Assembly: GCF_022539315.1 (NCBI RefSeq)
Contig: NC_066343.1
Coordinates: 42,546,466-42,610,465, forward strand
Length of the DNA stretch: 64,000 nt
Reading direction: 5' to 3'
Source: Serinus canaria
Lineage: Eukaryota; Chordata; Aves; Passeriformes; Fringillidae
Below, piece after piece: positions 50,437 to 62,664 of this stretch; positions within the stretch are counted from its first letter, which is position 1, and each line of letters starts with the position of its first letter. A model generated the notes under the pieces. That model worked only from the letters and a program-made list of their open reading frames with translations. It had not been told where the DNA came from and ran no database searches. Both the position numbers and the translations under genes were made by a program.

Positions 50437-52466
50437 GTAAGTTCTACACCAAGAAAATTGTGTCTATTTTAAACAAATCTTTTGCTCTTAGCACATTGCT
50501 GTGGTGTTGCCCACAAGCAGCAATCTTTAAAAAACAGAGCAAATACAAAGGGAATGTTACTTTGGCAAGTGCTCTGAAGTTTATAGATGTCTGCATGAAA
50601 AAATGTAATAAATTTGTTGCCTAATCCTTGCTTTGATATGTTACACAGAGACTTAGGCAAGTGAATTGCACTTTAAAATTGTGCCGGGGCATTGTTCCGA
50701 AAAGGAATTTCAAAGCTTTTTTATACTTTTGTGAGGTTGCTGTTTGCTTTCTGCTACCACTCATTGTGCTTATACTAGAGCTTTCTTTATAAATGATGAT
50801 CAAGACCAATTCATTGCCTCTGCAGTATTCAACATGTTTGCTGTAATAACAAGAGAAAGTCATTATCTTGTGTAACTGGTTTAGGCTGCTGTTGACATGT
50901 GATTATTTTTTTTTTTATACCTGACAAGTCCCAAATTACAAACCAATTCTCTGTTAACAAAAAGGACTTTTTTTATAGCTCTGACAATGTGAAGCTACAT
51001 GAGATTGTGCAGAAGTTTTCTGTTTACACTTCACTGCTTCATGGCAGCTCTAGGGTAATGATTTGTGGCATAATGTTGTAAATCAAATTATTTTTTGATC
51101 TTTTGAGACCAAGGTAGATCAGGTTCAGAAATAGTGTAATCTATGCCTCAATATTTAAAATACACAGATAAATTCTGTCTTTGTTCCCACATTCCCATCT
51201 TCAACACAGGAGGGAAGTACTGAGAATCATGTCCATACTTCCAACTTCTCCATCTTTGGTTGTTTCTTGTTATCACACACAAACAGAAGAACAGGTCTAG
51301 TCATAGTTACAGTGCCAGACAGCCTGGTTGTAGAAGAGGTCCTGGTTTTCACAGCTGAAAATATACCAGCAACTGCATAAAGGTACAAAAAAGGATCCTG
51401 AAGTTAGAATGTATAGGAAATGTATTTTTTACTTTATCTGTTAGCTAATGGAAGTACTTTAGACATAGTAGGAAAACTTGGCCAATTTTCTATTATTCCA
51501 GAAGCATTAAGTCTTTGAAATACCTGTATGCAGCAAACATGTAAAATGCTTGAAAACCATGTCCTCCAACTTGGAGTACAGAGGATGCATTACAAAATTA
51601 TTTCTATTTTGCAGTGCTTTCTTACTTTTAAAAAAAATGTTTAATCTTCCTGCCAAAGCAAATGGTTTTGTCCTGCACCACTCTGCTACACTTACAACAG
51701 AAATGGAACAGTTGAGCTGTAGACTTGTGTGGTTAGTACTGCAGCTGTAATAAATTATTCTCTCCTGAGCTGCTTATTCCAAGTTTTAATGTTGTGAGCT
51801 TCTGACAACTCACTTCATACTTTCTAAGCCTGCTAAGCTCCAGTCAGGGTCTTAAATATTTATTTCAGCTTGACATCTTGCAGAGGGATATTGTCTCCTT
51901 CTGTGGCGTGAGAGATGAGAAATGCAATGACAGCAAACACAGAAATAGAAGTTAAGCTGAAGTTCAATTGAAGTTCAGAGTTTAACAGAGGTTTATACAG
52001 TAAATGTGGACAAAGATATTTAAGGCTGAAATTTTGCAGGCAGTGCCTTGCAGAGTGCTGGTTCTTCGTGGCAAGGACATGTTTCTTTCCAACCCACCCT
52101 CCTGCCAGGCAGGCTCTTGGAAAGCGTGTGCAAATAGCTTCTGCAGAAAGTGTGAAATCTAGAAACAAATGAAAGGGGTTTTCCTCTTCACAGACAGGAT
52201 GCCAGGTGATCTGGCAGCCAAGGGAAATATAATTCACTAGTATAATTGGCAGAAGAGTGGGGGGCAAAAAATCCCATGTTTTCTCCCCAAGAACCATGAG
52301 AAAGCTTACAATTTATACTTACGCAATTATTAGCAGAGTTGAACCTCTTCCTGCATCACTTTGTGCAGGAACCCTTTGGTTGTGTTTGATTTGTCACCAG
52401 AAACTTTCTAGTGCTCCTTTCTGCACTTCTGCAATGTTTTAAATTAATTTTTCTGTTTCTTAACAG
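50437..52466 (+). other. SLC24A2 intron, 2.0 kb
   Basis: The donor is GTAAGT and the acceptor is TTTCTTAACAG. The antisense 145-codon ORF at 51860-52297 has no recognisable domain and is probably chance. No repeats stand out. Confidence 0.92.
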
Positions 52467-52716
52467 CCTTCCTCTTCCATGGCTCCTGTATGCTGTGGTT
52501 AACGGCTTTGCCCCAGTGACAGTCAGCAGCAATGGTCTGTTCTGTGCAATTGTCCTCCTCTTCATCATGCTGCTCTTTGTCATCCTCTCCATTGCTTCCT
52601 GCAAGTGGAGGATGAATAAAATCCTGGGTTTCCTCATGTTTGGGCTTTATTTTGTGTTCCTGATTGTCAGTGTCCTTCTGGAGGACAAAGTGATCCAGTG
52701 TCCTGTCTCCATCTAG
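52467..52716 (+). CDS. SLC24A2: SLC24A2 last coding exon with stop codon
   Basis: The exon completes a Gly codon and encodes the final three transmembrane segments: LPLPWLLYAVVNGFAPVTV, GLFCAIVLLFIMLLFVILSI and MNKILGFLMFGLYFVFLIVS. It ends LLEDKVIQCPVSI and TAG at 52714-52716. The C-terminal CPVSI is the NCKX2 ending. As I recall, the mammalian residues in the first segment are YTVIHRFQPVAV, so AVVNGFAPVTV is the main local difference. The frame is intact and the acceptor TTAACAG is good. It completes a 339-residue C-terminal half. Confidence 0.99.
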
Positions 52717-52722
52717 TGGAAA

Positions 52723-52775
52723 GTTGAGAGTGGAAAGCTTTTTTTTTCTCAACAGAAGAAAAAAAAAAAAAAAAG
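52723..52775 (+). promoter_or_regulatory. A/T-rich hairpin just after the stop codon
   Basis: GTTGAG near 52723 pairs with CTCAAC near 52750, enclosing a stem of GGAAAG with the following T run. A run of A residues then begins at about 52759 and could alternatively pair with the same T run. It could influence mRNA 3' UTR structure. No function is established. Confidence 0.45.
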
Positions 52776-53712
52776 AAAAAGCAAAACATATATATTTATT
52801 TAAGAAAAGATACATAGGTCAAAACAAAACCGTGGGAAAAAAACCCACAGTGGAAAAATGCAGCGGGAATTACCCATGGATCTGTAAATTTCCTCTTCCT
52901 CAATTTCAAAAGAATGAAAGAAAGAAAAGGACACAAAGAGTCAGTCTCAGAGCTGAAGAATGGCTGCTGCTGGACAGTGCAGTAACACCTGAAGGGCGGA
53001 GTGTGGGTGCACCGAGGGCTCCTCTGCTGCTGAACACCCTCGCTGCTCAGCACGGGACACGCAACGTGCTCACGGCAACAGGGAAAGTTACTGCTTCTCC
53101 TCTGCCTATGGTACCTACCCGCAGACTGCTCCTTCTCTGTAGTGGTATACACAGACACACAGTGTGCTCAGTTATTGAAGCTCTCCTCTTCCAAGGGGAA
53201 TGCTAATATTAACTTTGTGGAGGCACCACCCCCCCACACACCCTGGTACAGGATTTTTCCGATAACCTGCTGAAACTCCTGAGTGGAAAGCGTACACTAA
53301 GAGATGAGTCACAAACAGGGAAGGGCTTGAATGTCTCTTCATGTAAGTGGATTTATGTGATGTGATTTCAGCAAAGCCAGGGAATTCATCAGTGTTTTGA
53401 TCATCTGCATCACAGGTCCATAAAGGCAATCAGCAGGATGTCAATGGTGGTTTTTACATCTTGCAAAACTCTTCAGGTTCCAGAAACTCTGGCACTGAAG
53501 GAGCCATGATGCCTGACCATTTTGTAACTGGTGCAGATTTTCATTGCATTCTCATGCAAAGACCAGAATGGGGATAATCTTTCTTCTCTAATAGCAACGC
53601 AGCATGCAGTGACATCATACAGCTATGTAAACACACCATTTTTTCTAATGCAGCAATATCAACAGTACCAATGGCTTTCAGATGCTGTTATGAGTTTGCC
53701 TTTTCATGCCAG

Positions 53713-53718
53713 AATAAA
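53713..53718 (+). promoter_or_regulatory. SLC24A2: Candidate proximal poly(A) signal
   Basis: AATAAA lies about 1.0 kb after the stop codon. It could give a short-UTR isoform. A single hexamer is weak evidence. Confidence 0.35.
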
Positions 53719-55158
53719 AAGGCTAATTTGCTTATGCATAGTATTTCATACAGAAAATAGAAGTAGTTATAAAATGGCAGCCTAATTGCTAAGTGAATAT
53801 ATACTTTATAGGCTTTCACTATTACTTGGAGTGTAAGGACCTTCACAGCTACATATAGTTATTGCTGGAAGAGATCTCCAGCTGTTGTATAAAGCTGGGG
53901 AAGTTCACATTTGCTGTTATAAATCTTGAAACTAGGTAGGAGAAACACAATTTAAATACAGTGGAGCTGCAGGAAACACATGAAAATTCTTCAGTATTGC
54001 TGGAAGTGTACATGTCTAAAGGAATGAAGGAGTGAAAATGCAACATCCTTTTTCTGAGATACTGAGAGAATGAGAAGGTCCAAACCTAGAGCAGAAAAAA
54101 ACAAGGGAGAAATCAACTAACTTTCTGTAGTTTGGCTGGTTTTTTTAAGAATGAGAGGACTAGAATGAATGTTAAGAAATTATTTCAGATAATCATCATT
54201 TGTTTGTTCAAGTCTTTTGTGAAATTAAGAGTTCATGAAGTTTGAGTGCATTTCTGTGACCTGTTTCAGCATTGTTTTATATGTGTATTGTGCTCACAAT
54301 GGCAATGCCATTCTCACATCTGTGTAACAGAAGTCTCAGCACAGTTTGTCTTGGCTGTTTTTCGCTGCTCCACACTGTTCGTTTCTCACTCATCCCCTTT
54401 GTCCTTTACTGTTTTCCTGTTATATGTGTTTTTTGTAACAGTGTATGATTAGAAAATAAGGACTTGACAGAAAACAATGGTAGAGAAAACAGTACAAAAT
54501 TCATATTAGGAATATTAATATTATGTGATATCATGAAGAAAAAAAGTGAGATGTTAATGAAATAAAGGAAGGATACTAGGAGTTGCAATGTCGGCTACTC
54601 ATATATTGTCCTAAGTCCTAGCTACATGCAGAATCAGTATTTGATCTTAACCATAAAACAAGCAACATCTTCTTAGTGCTTTTTAGAGTGAGCTTCTCAC
54701 ATTGAGAGCAAAAACTTGTCTTTGTATTCAAGATCCTTCACTGGTGCAGAATCCTTACCTCTCTTAACGATAGTGCTGCCCATCTGTAATGTTTGTTCCT
54801 ACGGGTGTGCGCGATGGAAAGGTGGGTGGATGTACATAACTGTGGTGCCCTCTACTGACAGAACAGCAACCTAAAGCAGTTGTGACCCAAATTCTGACCT
54901 CGAACAAAACGGGTGTCCCAAAATACAGAGCTGACTCCGCAGTACAATCTATTCCAGAGGAGTCACCAAATGCTTTTGTTTCTGATGACAGTGCTCAAAA
55001 CAGGCAATCCTTTCCCAAGTAAGCAGAATCATGCATAGGAGTGATCTAAAGGAAGGGTTGTGTATGCAGGCAAAATACCGCAATGCCCAGATTTCACTGA
55101 TCTGACATTTCAAATAAGGAAGCCAGACCAGAGTCCAATCTCTATTTAGTACACTACC

Positions 55159-55183
55159 TTTTTTTTTTTTTTTTTTTTTAACT
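55159..55183. repeat. T25 tract
   Basis: A homopolymer of about 25 T residues lies inside the probable 3' UTR. It may be the tail of an unrecognised inverted retrocopy, but I see no source gene beside it. Confidence 0.85.
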
Positions 55184-58100
55184 TCATACCCACACTGAAA
55201 AAGGAAAACTCCTACCTGACCTTCTAAGAGCACTCTGGTGCACTCAGGCCATCAGCAGCAGAGGCTGCTGCCCCACTGAGGGCAGGTAGGGAGTAGAGAG
55301 TAACTGGCATCACCAGCTGATAGGAAGACCTTTATGTACACCATTAAGGACTGATATCCTGTAATGGCATTTCTATATTGTCTTAAAACGTGTCTCATTT
55401 CTTTCCCATGTCTGTTTGTCCCTAATACATCTCTATTTAAGAAGGTATTACAAACAACTTCTCCTCCTCCAGCGTAAGACACCTCATGGCTCCCACTGCC
55501 TTGTATCTATTGGGCAGATAATTTTTCAATAGGCTGAATAACTGTGACAGTGGTACCTCAGATCCAGAGGTAATAGGACAGATTTCAATTGTATGGTGCT
55601 TTCTGTGAACAATGTTTGTACTTGCCAAGGCACCTTTCAACTGCTGGGGTAAACTGTTTGTGGATACTTGGATGCTGATGTGCTCTTTGATTACAAGACA
55701 ACAGGTCTGCTGGCTAGTAGAGAAAAAGAGGAGTGGGATGGAGGGAGAAGCTTAGTCCCTTATCCTGTACAGAAAGAATTCAATCTTAAACTAGAATGCA
55801 GTCTAACAGAATGAGAAAACAGTCAAAAGCTGCTCCAACCCAGTGACCGGATGTCAGTGAGTTGTCCAGACTCAATGCTGCCAGAAACACACACACTTGT
55901 TGAAACATTCCTATTTTACAATTTCAACAAATTTCCCAGCATAAAGTATTTCTCATTGTTCATAATTATTTCAGTGTAGGAACACAAACTCTTCTCAACA
56001 TTGCACACCTAGAAGTCAAAGTTCTATTTTGTTCAGCCAGAGTTCTGAATTATTTCACTAGGGATCTGGTCCTTCACACTGCCCAGATTCTATAGTCAGC
56101 TGATTGGTGTTGAAGCCTTTTCCACCTGCCTGTATGCCTGTGCTCACTTACTCAGTCGCTACTGCTGTCTGCACAATACTTATGAAATATAAATGAATAA
56201 TTAAGAGAAAAATTTGCATTGATAAAGATCCTGTTCTAGCTGAGCACTTTCAGGACACCAGCTTAAAAACACAGAAGATAAGAATGCAACCTCAGATTAA
56301 ATAACCAACCCTCTGTGGCCAACCATCATCTCTGAATGGAATCAGTGTTGAACATAATTTTTGGAAGAGATTTCTGGTAGCATTTGAATAGGATCATGGT
56401 TCAGATTGTAGCCAGTTTTAAAGATCATCTGCACTAACTTCATTGGAATTAAATATGAGATTGGGCCCCACTGGTACAAAATACCACTGGAGTTCTATAA
56501 CTATTCTGTTTTCCCTCTGCATAAGCCACCCTGGTCACAACTTGGTAAAAGCAATAGAAGTGTGATTAAAAGTGTGGTGTGAAGATTCTCTCCTTAAGAA
56601 CTACATGTAGACATGGAAAATCTTTCAGCAAAGCTCTATGTATTTTAAATTAACTATTTTACTGAAAGCTAGTGCTTTCTTATAGTGCAGACAGGCTCTT
56701 GTGTCTGTATGCTTCTGCTTATGTATCCAGTTGATGTGGCTGACTGCATAAACTTCATGAAGCATAAAGCACAGTGGGTGACAAGCAACCTTATCTAGGT
56801 GTCATTTGTTTGCAATGGCAGTGAACCTACCATATAATTTCAACATACAGTACTCTGAAGTAGTTTATGGTCACTGTCACTCATGGTACTGTTGTGTGTG
56901 GATATGAAGGTCCACAAAGTGGTAAGTTAAACACGTAGTTAATCCAAGTACAGTGAAAAAATAGATGCTTAGAAATATTATTAATGTTTGGGTGTTTTTA
57001 AGGGATTATTTCTCTGGTTGTCTTTTACTTCATTACATATTTTGCAAAAAAGGGGATATTCAATGTTTTTTAATTATTATTCTTTCAGCAGTAATTCCTT
57101 AAAATAGCATCTTGTGGTCCATATAACTTATGTTCTGAGTCGAGTATGAGTCTGTATCAGATGGTTTTCTTTATTTATAACAAGGAAATAATCCCTTCTC
57201 TAAGAACTGACCCAATGAAATACAGAAGAAATCTGCCATTAACCTGGACAAGATAGAGACTTTTATCTTAAGTTCCCGTATTTCATAAATGCAGTTACAT
57301 AACATACCTAATTGTCCTGGGACCTAGGTGCAAAGAGATAAATTACATTCACTTGTATTCTTGGAAACAATTTTACCTCTTGTAAATAACAATGACACAA
57401 GTAACTGAGAAAGAGACACGGTTTGAGCAGGTGATTCTCTTTTTTCCTGCTATTCCTGGAAAGTTAAATTGAAGAAAAATACTTGCAGAAAGTGAATTTG
57501 AGATTATCAAATGGGATAGTTTGCACTCAACAGTGTGGAGAAGAATCCTGCTCCAGTCCTTCAAAAGCCATGGGTTTCATTCCTGGTTGATGTTAAAATT
57601 ATCCTTCTTGGGTCTGTTGCCATCAGTAACAGGAATATTGGTATTGAGATATCTGTCGATTCCACTGGAACTGGGAGAGTCACCTCCAAACTGAAGTTCT
57701 TAAGTTCAGTGTGCCCATCAAATGCAGCAGCCACCTATGGCTCACAGCCCTGTAGCTCAGACAGGCCACCCTGCAGGTCTGCAGTGTGTTGCTGGGTGTC
57801 AGTGTGCAGCATTCCAGGACTTGTCTGCCTGGATGGGTGCAGACAGTTTCAGCCTTCCCCTGCCTGTGCTCCTGCCTGACCAGATGCAAGCCGTGTCTTT
57901 TCCAGATGTCATGTTGTCACATTGTCACTGACATCACAGGTCAGCCCCAGCCTAGAAGCCATGTAATCCCTTGGAGTGTGGGTAGACCAGGCACATAATT
58001 GGCCATATCATTCCTCCATGAGCCATAAGTGAAACAGCCCAGGACAAGAATGAGTAATTCAAGATTGGTGAATGAACTGTAAATTCTTGTAGATTTATTG

Positions 58101-58517
58101 TAAATTCTCTGCTCATGAAACACAAAACCAATCCCAACAATGAAATTTGTACACATTTATAAAGATCGTGCACTTTACTATTTTATTTTTATTTTTATGT
58201 TATGTCACATAGTTGTCTTAATGCAAAAAGAAGCCATAAAGAACCCAGAAGACTAGTATGGGGTTTCTCAGTAAGGGGATCATTAATTTTAAAGCAAAGA
58301 ATCAATTCCATGTCTCTGTTTAAGGTATAATGTCAAATACTGACAAATAAATGTACAGTACAGCAGGATCTGGTTTCGCCTTAGTGATGCTGTGAGGAAG
58401 TTGGGGGAGTTTGCTCCTCATCCTCTTGAGTTTTCCTGTGGGGCTGTACAAAATGCTGCACACTACCTTTGCAGTAGGGACTCAATCCTGCTACCCTTGT
58501 TCACCCCAGGAGAAGGA

Positions 58518-58549
58518 ATAAAATGCTTGCAGAGTCAGGCCCAATAAAG
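58518..58549 (+). promoter_or_regulatory. SLC24A2: Candidate tandem poly(A) signals
   Basis: Two AATAAA hexamers occur at 58518-58523 and 58544-58549, followed downstream by T-rich and TG-containing sequence. This would give a 3' UTR of about 5.8 kb. Confidence 0.45.
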
Positions 58550-59400
58550 CAATTAAATCATTCTGCTACTTTGATGTTTTCTCCCACTGAGATCACAGTA
58601 AAGGAAGCTCCTTATGTTTTAGTAAGTTTATAAGAAATGAGTTGCTTCTGTCAGTTTTTCAAAAAGTTTTCAGGGTCGGATTATCCAGTAGAAATCAATC
58701 ATTTATTTTAATCCCTCATCAAAATTAAGTAATGCCAAAGGATTTCACTTGGTTTTGTGTTCATTTCCATTATCAAGATCTCTGTTGCAGTTTTAATTTT
58801 GCAATCCTGACTCTGGGGAGTTGATTTACATGAATTAAAATTATTTCTGTCACTTAAGATGGCAAGATCAGGACATGGTATTGTGATGTGATAGTAGAGT
58901 GTTATAACTGACAATCAGAGGCTATTTTTGTAATAAAGTGTTTCTAGCATGTTTGTTTCACTTCGTAGTTTTCATACTCTTATCATCCATAATTTTCAGC
59001 CTATTGTAAGAAAAATCTGAAGTCCCCATCTTTACTCATTTCAAACTTTAAAAGTAAAAATACATTTCCATGTATTTTTTATTTTGCAAGTCCAGGCAAC
59101 CCCCTGAAAATTCCAATTTTTCTCATGTGTTTAAGTGTATGGATCATTATTCACTAGATGATACTCTTGTATCTCTGAAGCAGTATATTCTCTGTGAATA
59201 TAAGTTTGTATATAGTATGAAAGTTATCTTTATTTGTACATAGGCTCTTGGAAATAATCCCTTCTATCACGGTCCTACTTCACTATCTACAGAATGTTTC
59301 ACTGTGGCGTGTACACTTTCTCACCTTATCATATTAATACAGAGTTCTTCATATAAATCACTTAATGTAACTGAGTTGTCTAAGTGTGAATAACAATAAC

Positions 59401-59416
59401 AATAAATACTAATAAA
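59401..59416 (+). promoter_or_regulatory. SLC24A2: Candidate distal poly(A) signals
   Basis: Two AATAAA hexamers lie at 59401-59406 and 59411-59416. They are followed by GTGTG-containing and T-rich sequence from about 59430, the arrangement expected of a cleavage site. It is the most distal good candidate. Confidence 0.45.
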
Positions 59417-60540
59417 AAGAATGAAGAGTGTGTAAATTTGCTCAATATCTTTTGTCTTTATGGTCTTGGGTTTGCTGTTGCTCTGAAAATACTATCTGAA
59501 GTACCTTCTCCAGGTTCAAAGATGATCTGCAGTGCTGCTCATCATTGCTGGTGTTCAAGCTGTGCTGCTTGTCTCTTGCCATGTACCAGTGCTAACTTCT
59601 GTATATACACAGAGTAAGGAAATTGCCTGTCTTTCAGTGAGCTTAAAATTTTGTTAGACAAGGATTTTTCATCTACAGCTCAATGTGAATCCAAACTACC
59701 TGGAGCTGTGTATGTACAGGGCACTGTTGTTCCATTCAGGATCAAGTTCCCTTACGTTTCTTTACTGATACATTTCATCACAAGATATTTTGAATGCCAT
59801 TCTTTACTTTGACACCTTGTTTAATCTCCAGGCTGCACAGTTTATTGTCCTTGCAAGCTAGGCTTTTTTGGTTTTGTTTTTTTTTTGTCTGTCCTTGGGT
59901 GAATGATGCCTTTAAATAAAAGAATGATCTCAATAAGTTACTGTAAAAGAAAGTCAATAATACTAACATTTTCTCATAATCAACCAAAATTTTCATTTTC
60001 AAAAGTTACCAAATATTGCACATGGACATTACTACTTTATATTTCTCCCATAGTAGCCCCAGGAAGTCATCCTCCTCCATTATTTAAGGTGTTTTTTGTG
60101 AGGCATCATGCCAGTGCTGAAGGTGTGAGCTCAGGAGAGTGGTTTTTCATTCATCTTTAACCTTACTAGAGCCTTAAAATTTTAGACTGAAAACAAAAGA
60201 AAATTGCAGATAGCTTAGGAGTTGAGAATGATGATTGTCCTGAGACATCCATGCCTGCCAAACAACAAAAACCAACAAGGTCAAACACATCCTAAAAAAC
60301 CTAAAATTGGTGTAGGCTCCAAGTCACGGAGGCACATGTGGGATGTTTCAAAATTTATATTGGAGATAGAGAGTTTGTAAAAAGACATTTAGTCTTTATC
60401 TGAGAAGTGAACATGCATATCTACACACAGAGGTGTTCACAGCTTTGCTCTAGGGGTGTGTGTTTTCTTACCCTACTTCTTGCTAACATTTGATCCCTTC
60501 CTCAACTGCAGTGATTTTGGTAAAACTGAGGATTTTAAAT

Positions 60541-60600
60541 GATGCTATATGACTGGGTTGAGCAGGCTGTGATGCTATATGACTGGGTTGTGCAGGGAGA
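60541..60600. repeat. 30-bp tandem duplication
   Basis: Two adjacent units start GATGCTATATGACTGGGTTG and differ only near their ends (AGCAGGCTGT versus TGCAGGGAGA). The near identity implies a recent duplication. Confidence 0.93.
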
Positions 60601-61654
60601 AAAGAAAAACACATTATATATCCACCACAATCCTGTCTGGGGGAATGAAGGCAAGTTGCCTTACTATGTGTCCACAAGCAAGTATTTCACTGCCTTACCT
60701 GTAGTGCTGAAAAAACCATTTACTATTACTTTTTTCTTTTAGAAGTAATTGCATTTGGAGTGTTCATTGACAAGGAGAAAAGCAATGTGCACATTAAAAC
60801 TGAGTTCAAACTTTCCGTCCCTGGAAACACTTCAGAATTTCCCTTTAAAACAAAGAATTTCTTTTCTGTCAACACATAACTCAGAGAAGTAAATATTTGT
60901 GCCAGAAACTTGCAAAGAGTACAGATTTTAGCCCTGAAGAGATGTTCATCCCTCCATCTCTTATTTATGCAAATTTTCACATCACAGTTTGAACAACATA
61001 TCTATTTTATGGACAAGGGGGTGTTTCTTGGCAGGATGATGAAGTACTAGCAATTAGTTGTAAATCTACAGTATTGCTTCTGCGGCATCAAACCCAAACC
61101 CAACCATTTTTTGTTAGCTAAATATGAGGAAAGTCAGAGAAGTTACCAGCATCCTGTAAGTTTAAAGCACTCCAAATAGGATGTTTGAAAAACATTTTTA
61201 CAATGAATGAAACTTCAAATGAAGAGGTGCCACTTGCAATCACTTTTTGCCTGTGCACCAGCAATGATGAGCAAATACTGGCCTTCAGCTACAACCTTCC
61301 ACTAACTGCTGCTAAAAATGTGAAACTGCATGTGCTGGCTCTGCTGTGTTGGAGGACTTCCTGCGGTGGGGTTGTGTCCGAGCAAAGAGCAGGTCTGGGC
61401 TTGCTGAATGGGGCAGAGGGGGCACAGGAGGAGCTGGGTGGGAGGCTGGGCGCAGTCTGGCGTGGGAAAACAAGCCACTACATTGGACCTTGCATTTGAC
61501 ACTGTGATCCAGAGAGCAGGGCAGGAGGGAGGACCATGAGAAAAACTGACATAAAAATCCGTCACAATTTATGTCTAAAAGGACACGTAACAGATGGTTT
61601 TCCCTCCCGGCTCTCTGCAGCCCAGTTTAATTTTGCTGTAAGATGAAGGAGTAC

Positions 61655-61758
61655 AACCCCGAGTAACATCCTCTAGGGGACACTGTGTAAGCAGGGAGGG
61701 TGGACCCGATGAGCCCACCGGTGATGCCTTCCAACCAAACTCAGTGATTCTGTGAATG
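61655..61758 (+). mobile_element. Short CR1 LINE tail fragment
   Basis: GGGTGGACCCGATGAGCC, GATGCCTTCCAACCAAACTC and a closing AGTGATTCTGTGAATG are the sense-strand CR1 3' end. Only about 100 bp survive. Confidence 0.88.
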
Positions 61759-62638
61759 GTTTAGTGAAAAAAATGCTCCCACTGCCCGCTCCTCACCCCC
61801 ACTTATTTCCTATTCTTTGTTACCAACTAGTATGAGGGAAAAGGGAAACTACTCCCAGAATTGTCAAATTCCCTGTGAAGATCTGGACCTGCCCATGTAT
61901 TGCCTGGCTGCTTGCCTGCCTGCCTTGATACCATGCCATACTGCTGGTCAGAATTTGCCTCTCACAGCAGCGACCCACTCTTGCCAATTTGGTAGCTGGA
62001 TTTTCAAGAGATGGTAGTCCTCTGGAACTAGGACATACTACTGAAAGCTCTAGAGTTTCACTGAAGTTCACAAAACACAAGACTGTTGAAGAAATATCAG
62101 CTTGAGTGTTGGAAAAATTGGCTTGCTCCAGGCTAACGTGCTGTAGGAGTCAGCATGTGTGCCTCAATCAAAAGTATTAGTAAACCCATTTTCTGTTATA
62201 TTATATAATGAATTTTTGAAAATTATTCCTTATTCCCTAAAATTCACTTTACTTTCCACTCAGAAGAATAAATTTCAGCAAACCTTTTACCAGAAACTGA
62301 CTGAAAACAGAAATTGCTAAAAGTTCATGATTGTTAGTATGCAATTTTTCCAAAAACAAATTTCCTGGACAGCTTTTCCCCACCACCTGTCCTGCTAAAA
62401 ACCTATTTAAAACATGCCAGGGTGTTGTCCTGAGAAGAGCTGGGACAAACATGGTGAAGCCAAATCTTCCCTGTCCTCAGGCCTGTTTTTCTGCCCTGGC
62501 TTCCTCTACTCTCCTATGCTCTCTGCTCCTCACACTACTCAGCATCCAAAAGAATTCCTGTCACAAATGGTGCCCCAGCAAGTGGAGGCAGGTGGTGCTC
62601 AGAGTGAGGAGGTCTCAGGCCAGGCAAGGCCAGTTTGT

Positions 62639-62664
62639 CCCAGCTGGCACCACAGCTGGCACCA
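62639..62664. repeat. 13-bp tandem duplication
   Basis: CCAGCTGGCACCA is followed by CAGCTGGCACCA, making two adjacent near-identical units in a GC-richer patch. Confidence 0.8.

Larger units (their letters stand above)
52717..59416 (+). other. Probable long SLC24A2 3' UTR, end not resolved
   Basis: No gene is recognisable between the stop codon and about 59.4 kb. The sequence is AT-rich, with an A/T-rich segment right after the stop, an AUUUAUUUA-like stretch near 52793 and a T25 tract at 55159-55183. Mammalian SLC24A2 transcripts have very long 3' UTRs, which makes a multi-kilobase UTR plausible. Several AATAAA motifs could end it. The extent is inference. Confidence 0.6.

Noticed and set aside
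52444..53206. ORFs of 123, 160 and 120 codons overlapping the last SLC24A2 exon and the start of the 3' UTR
   Set aside because: The antisense frames mirror the coding exon, and the 160-codon frame runs through A-rich UTR sequence without any domain.
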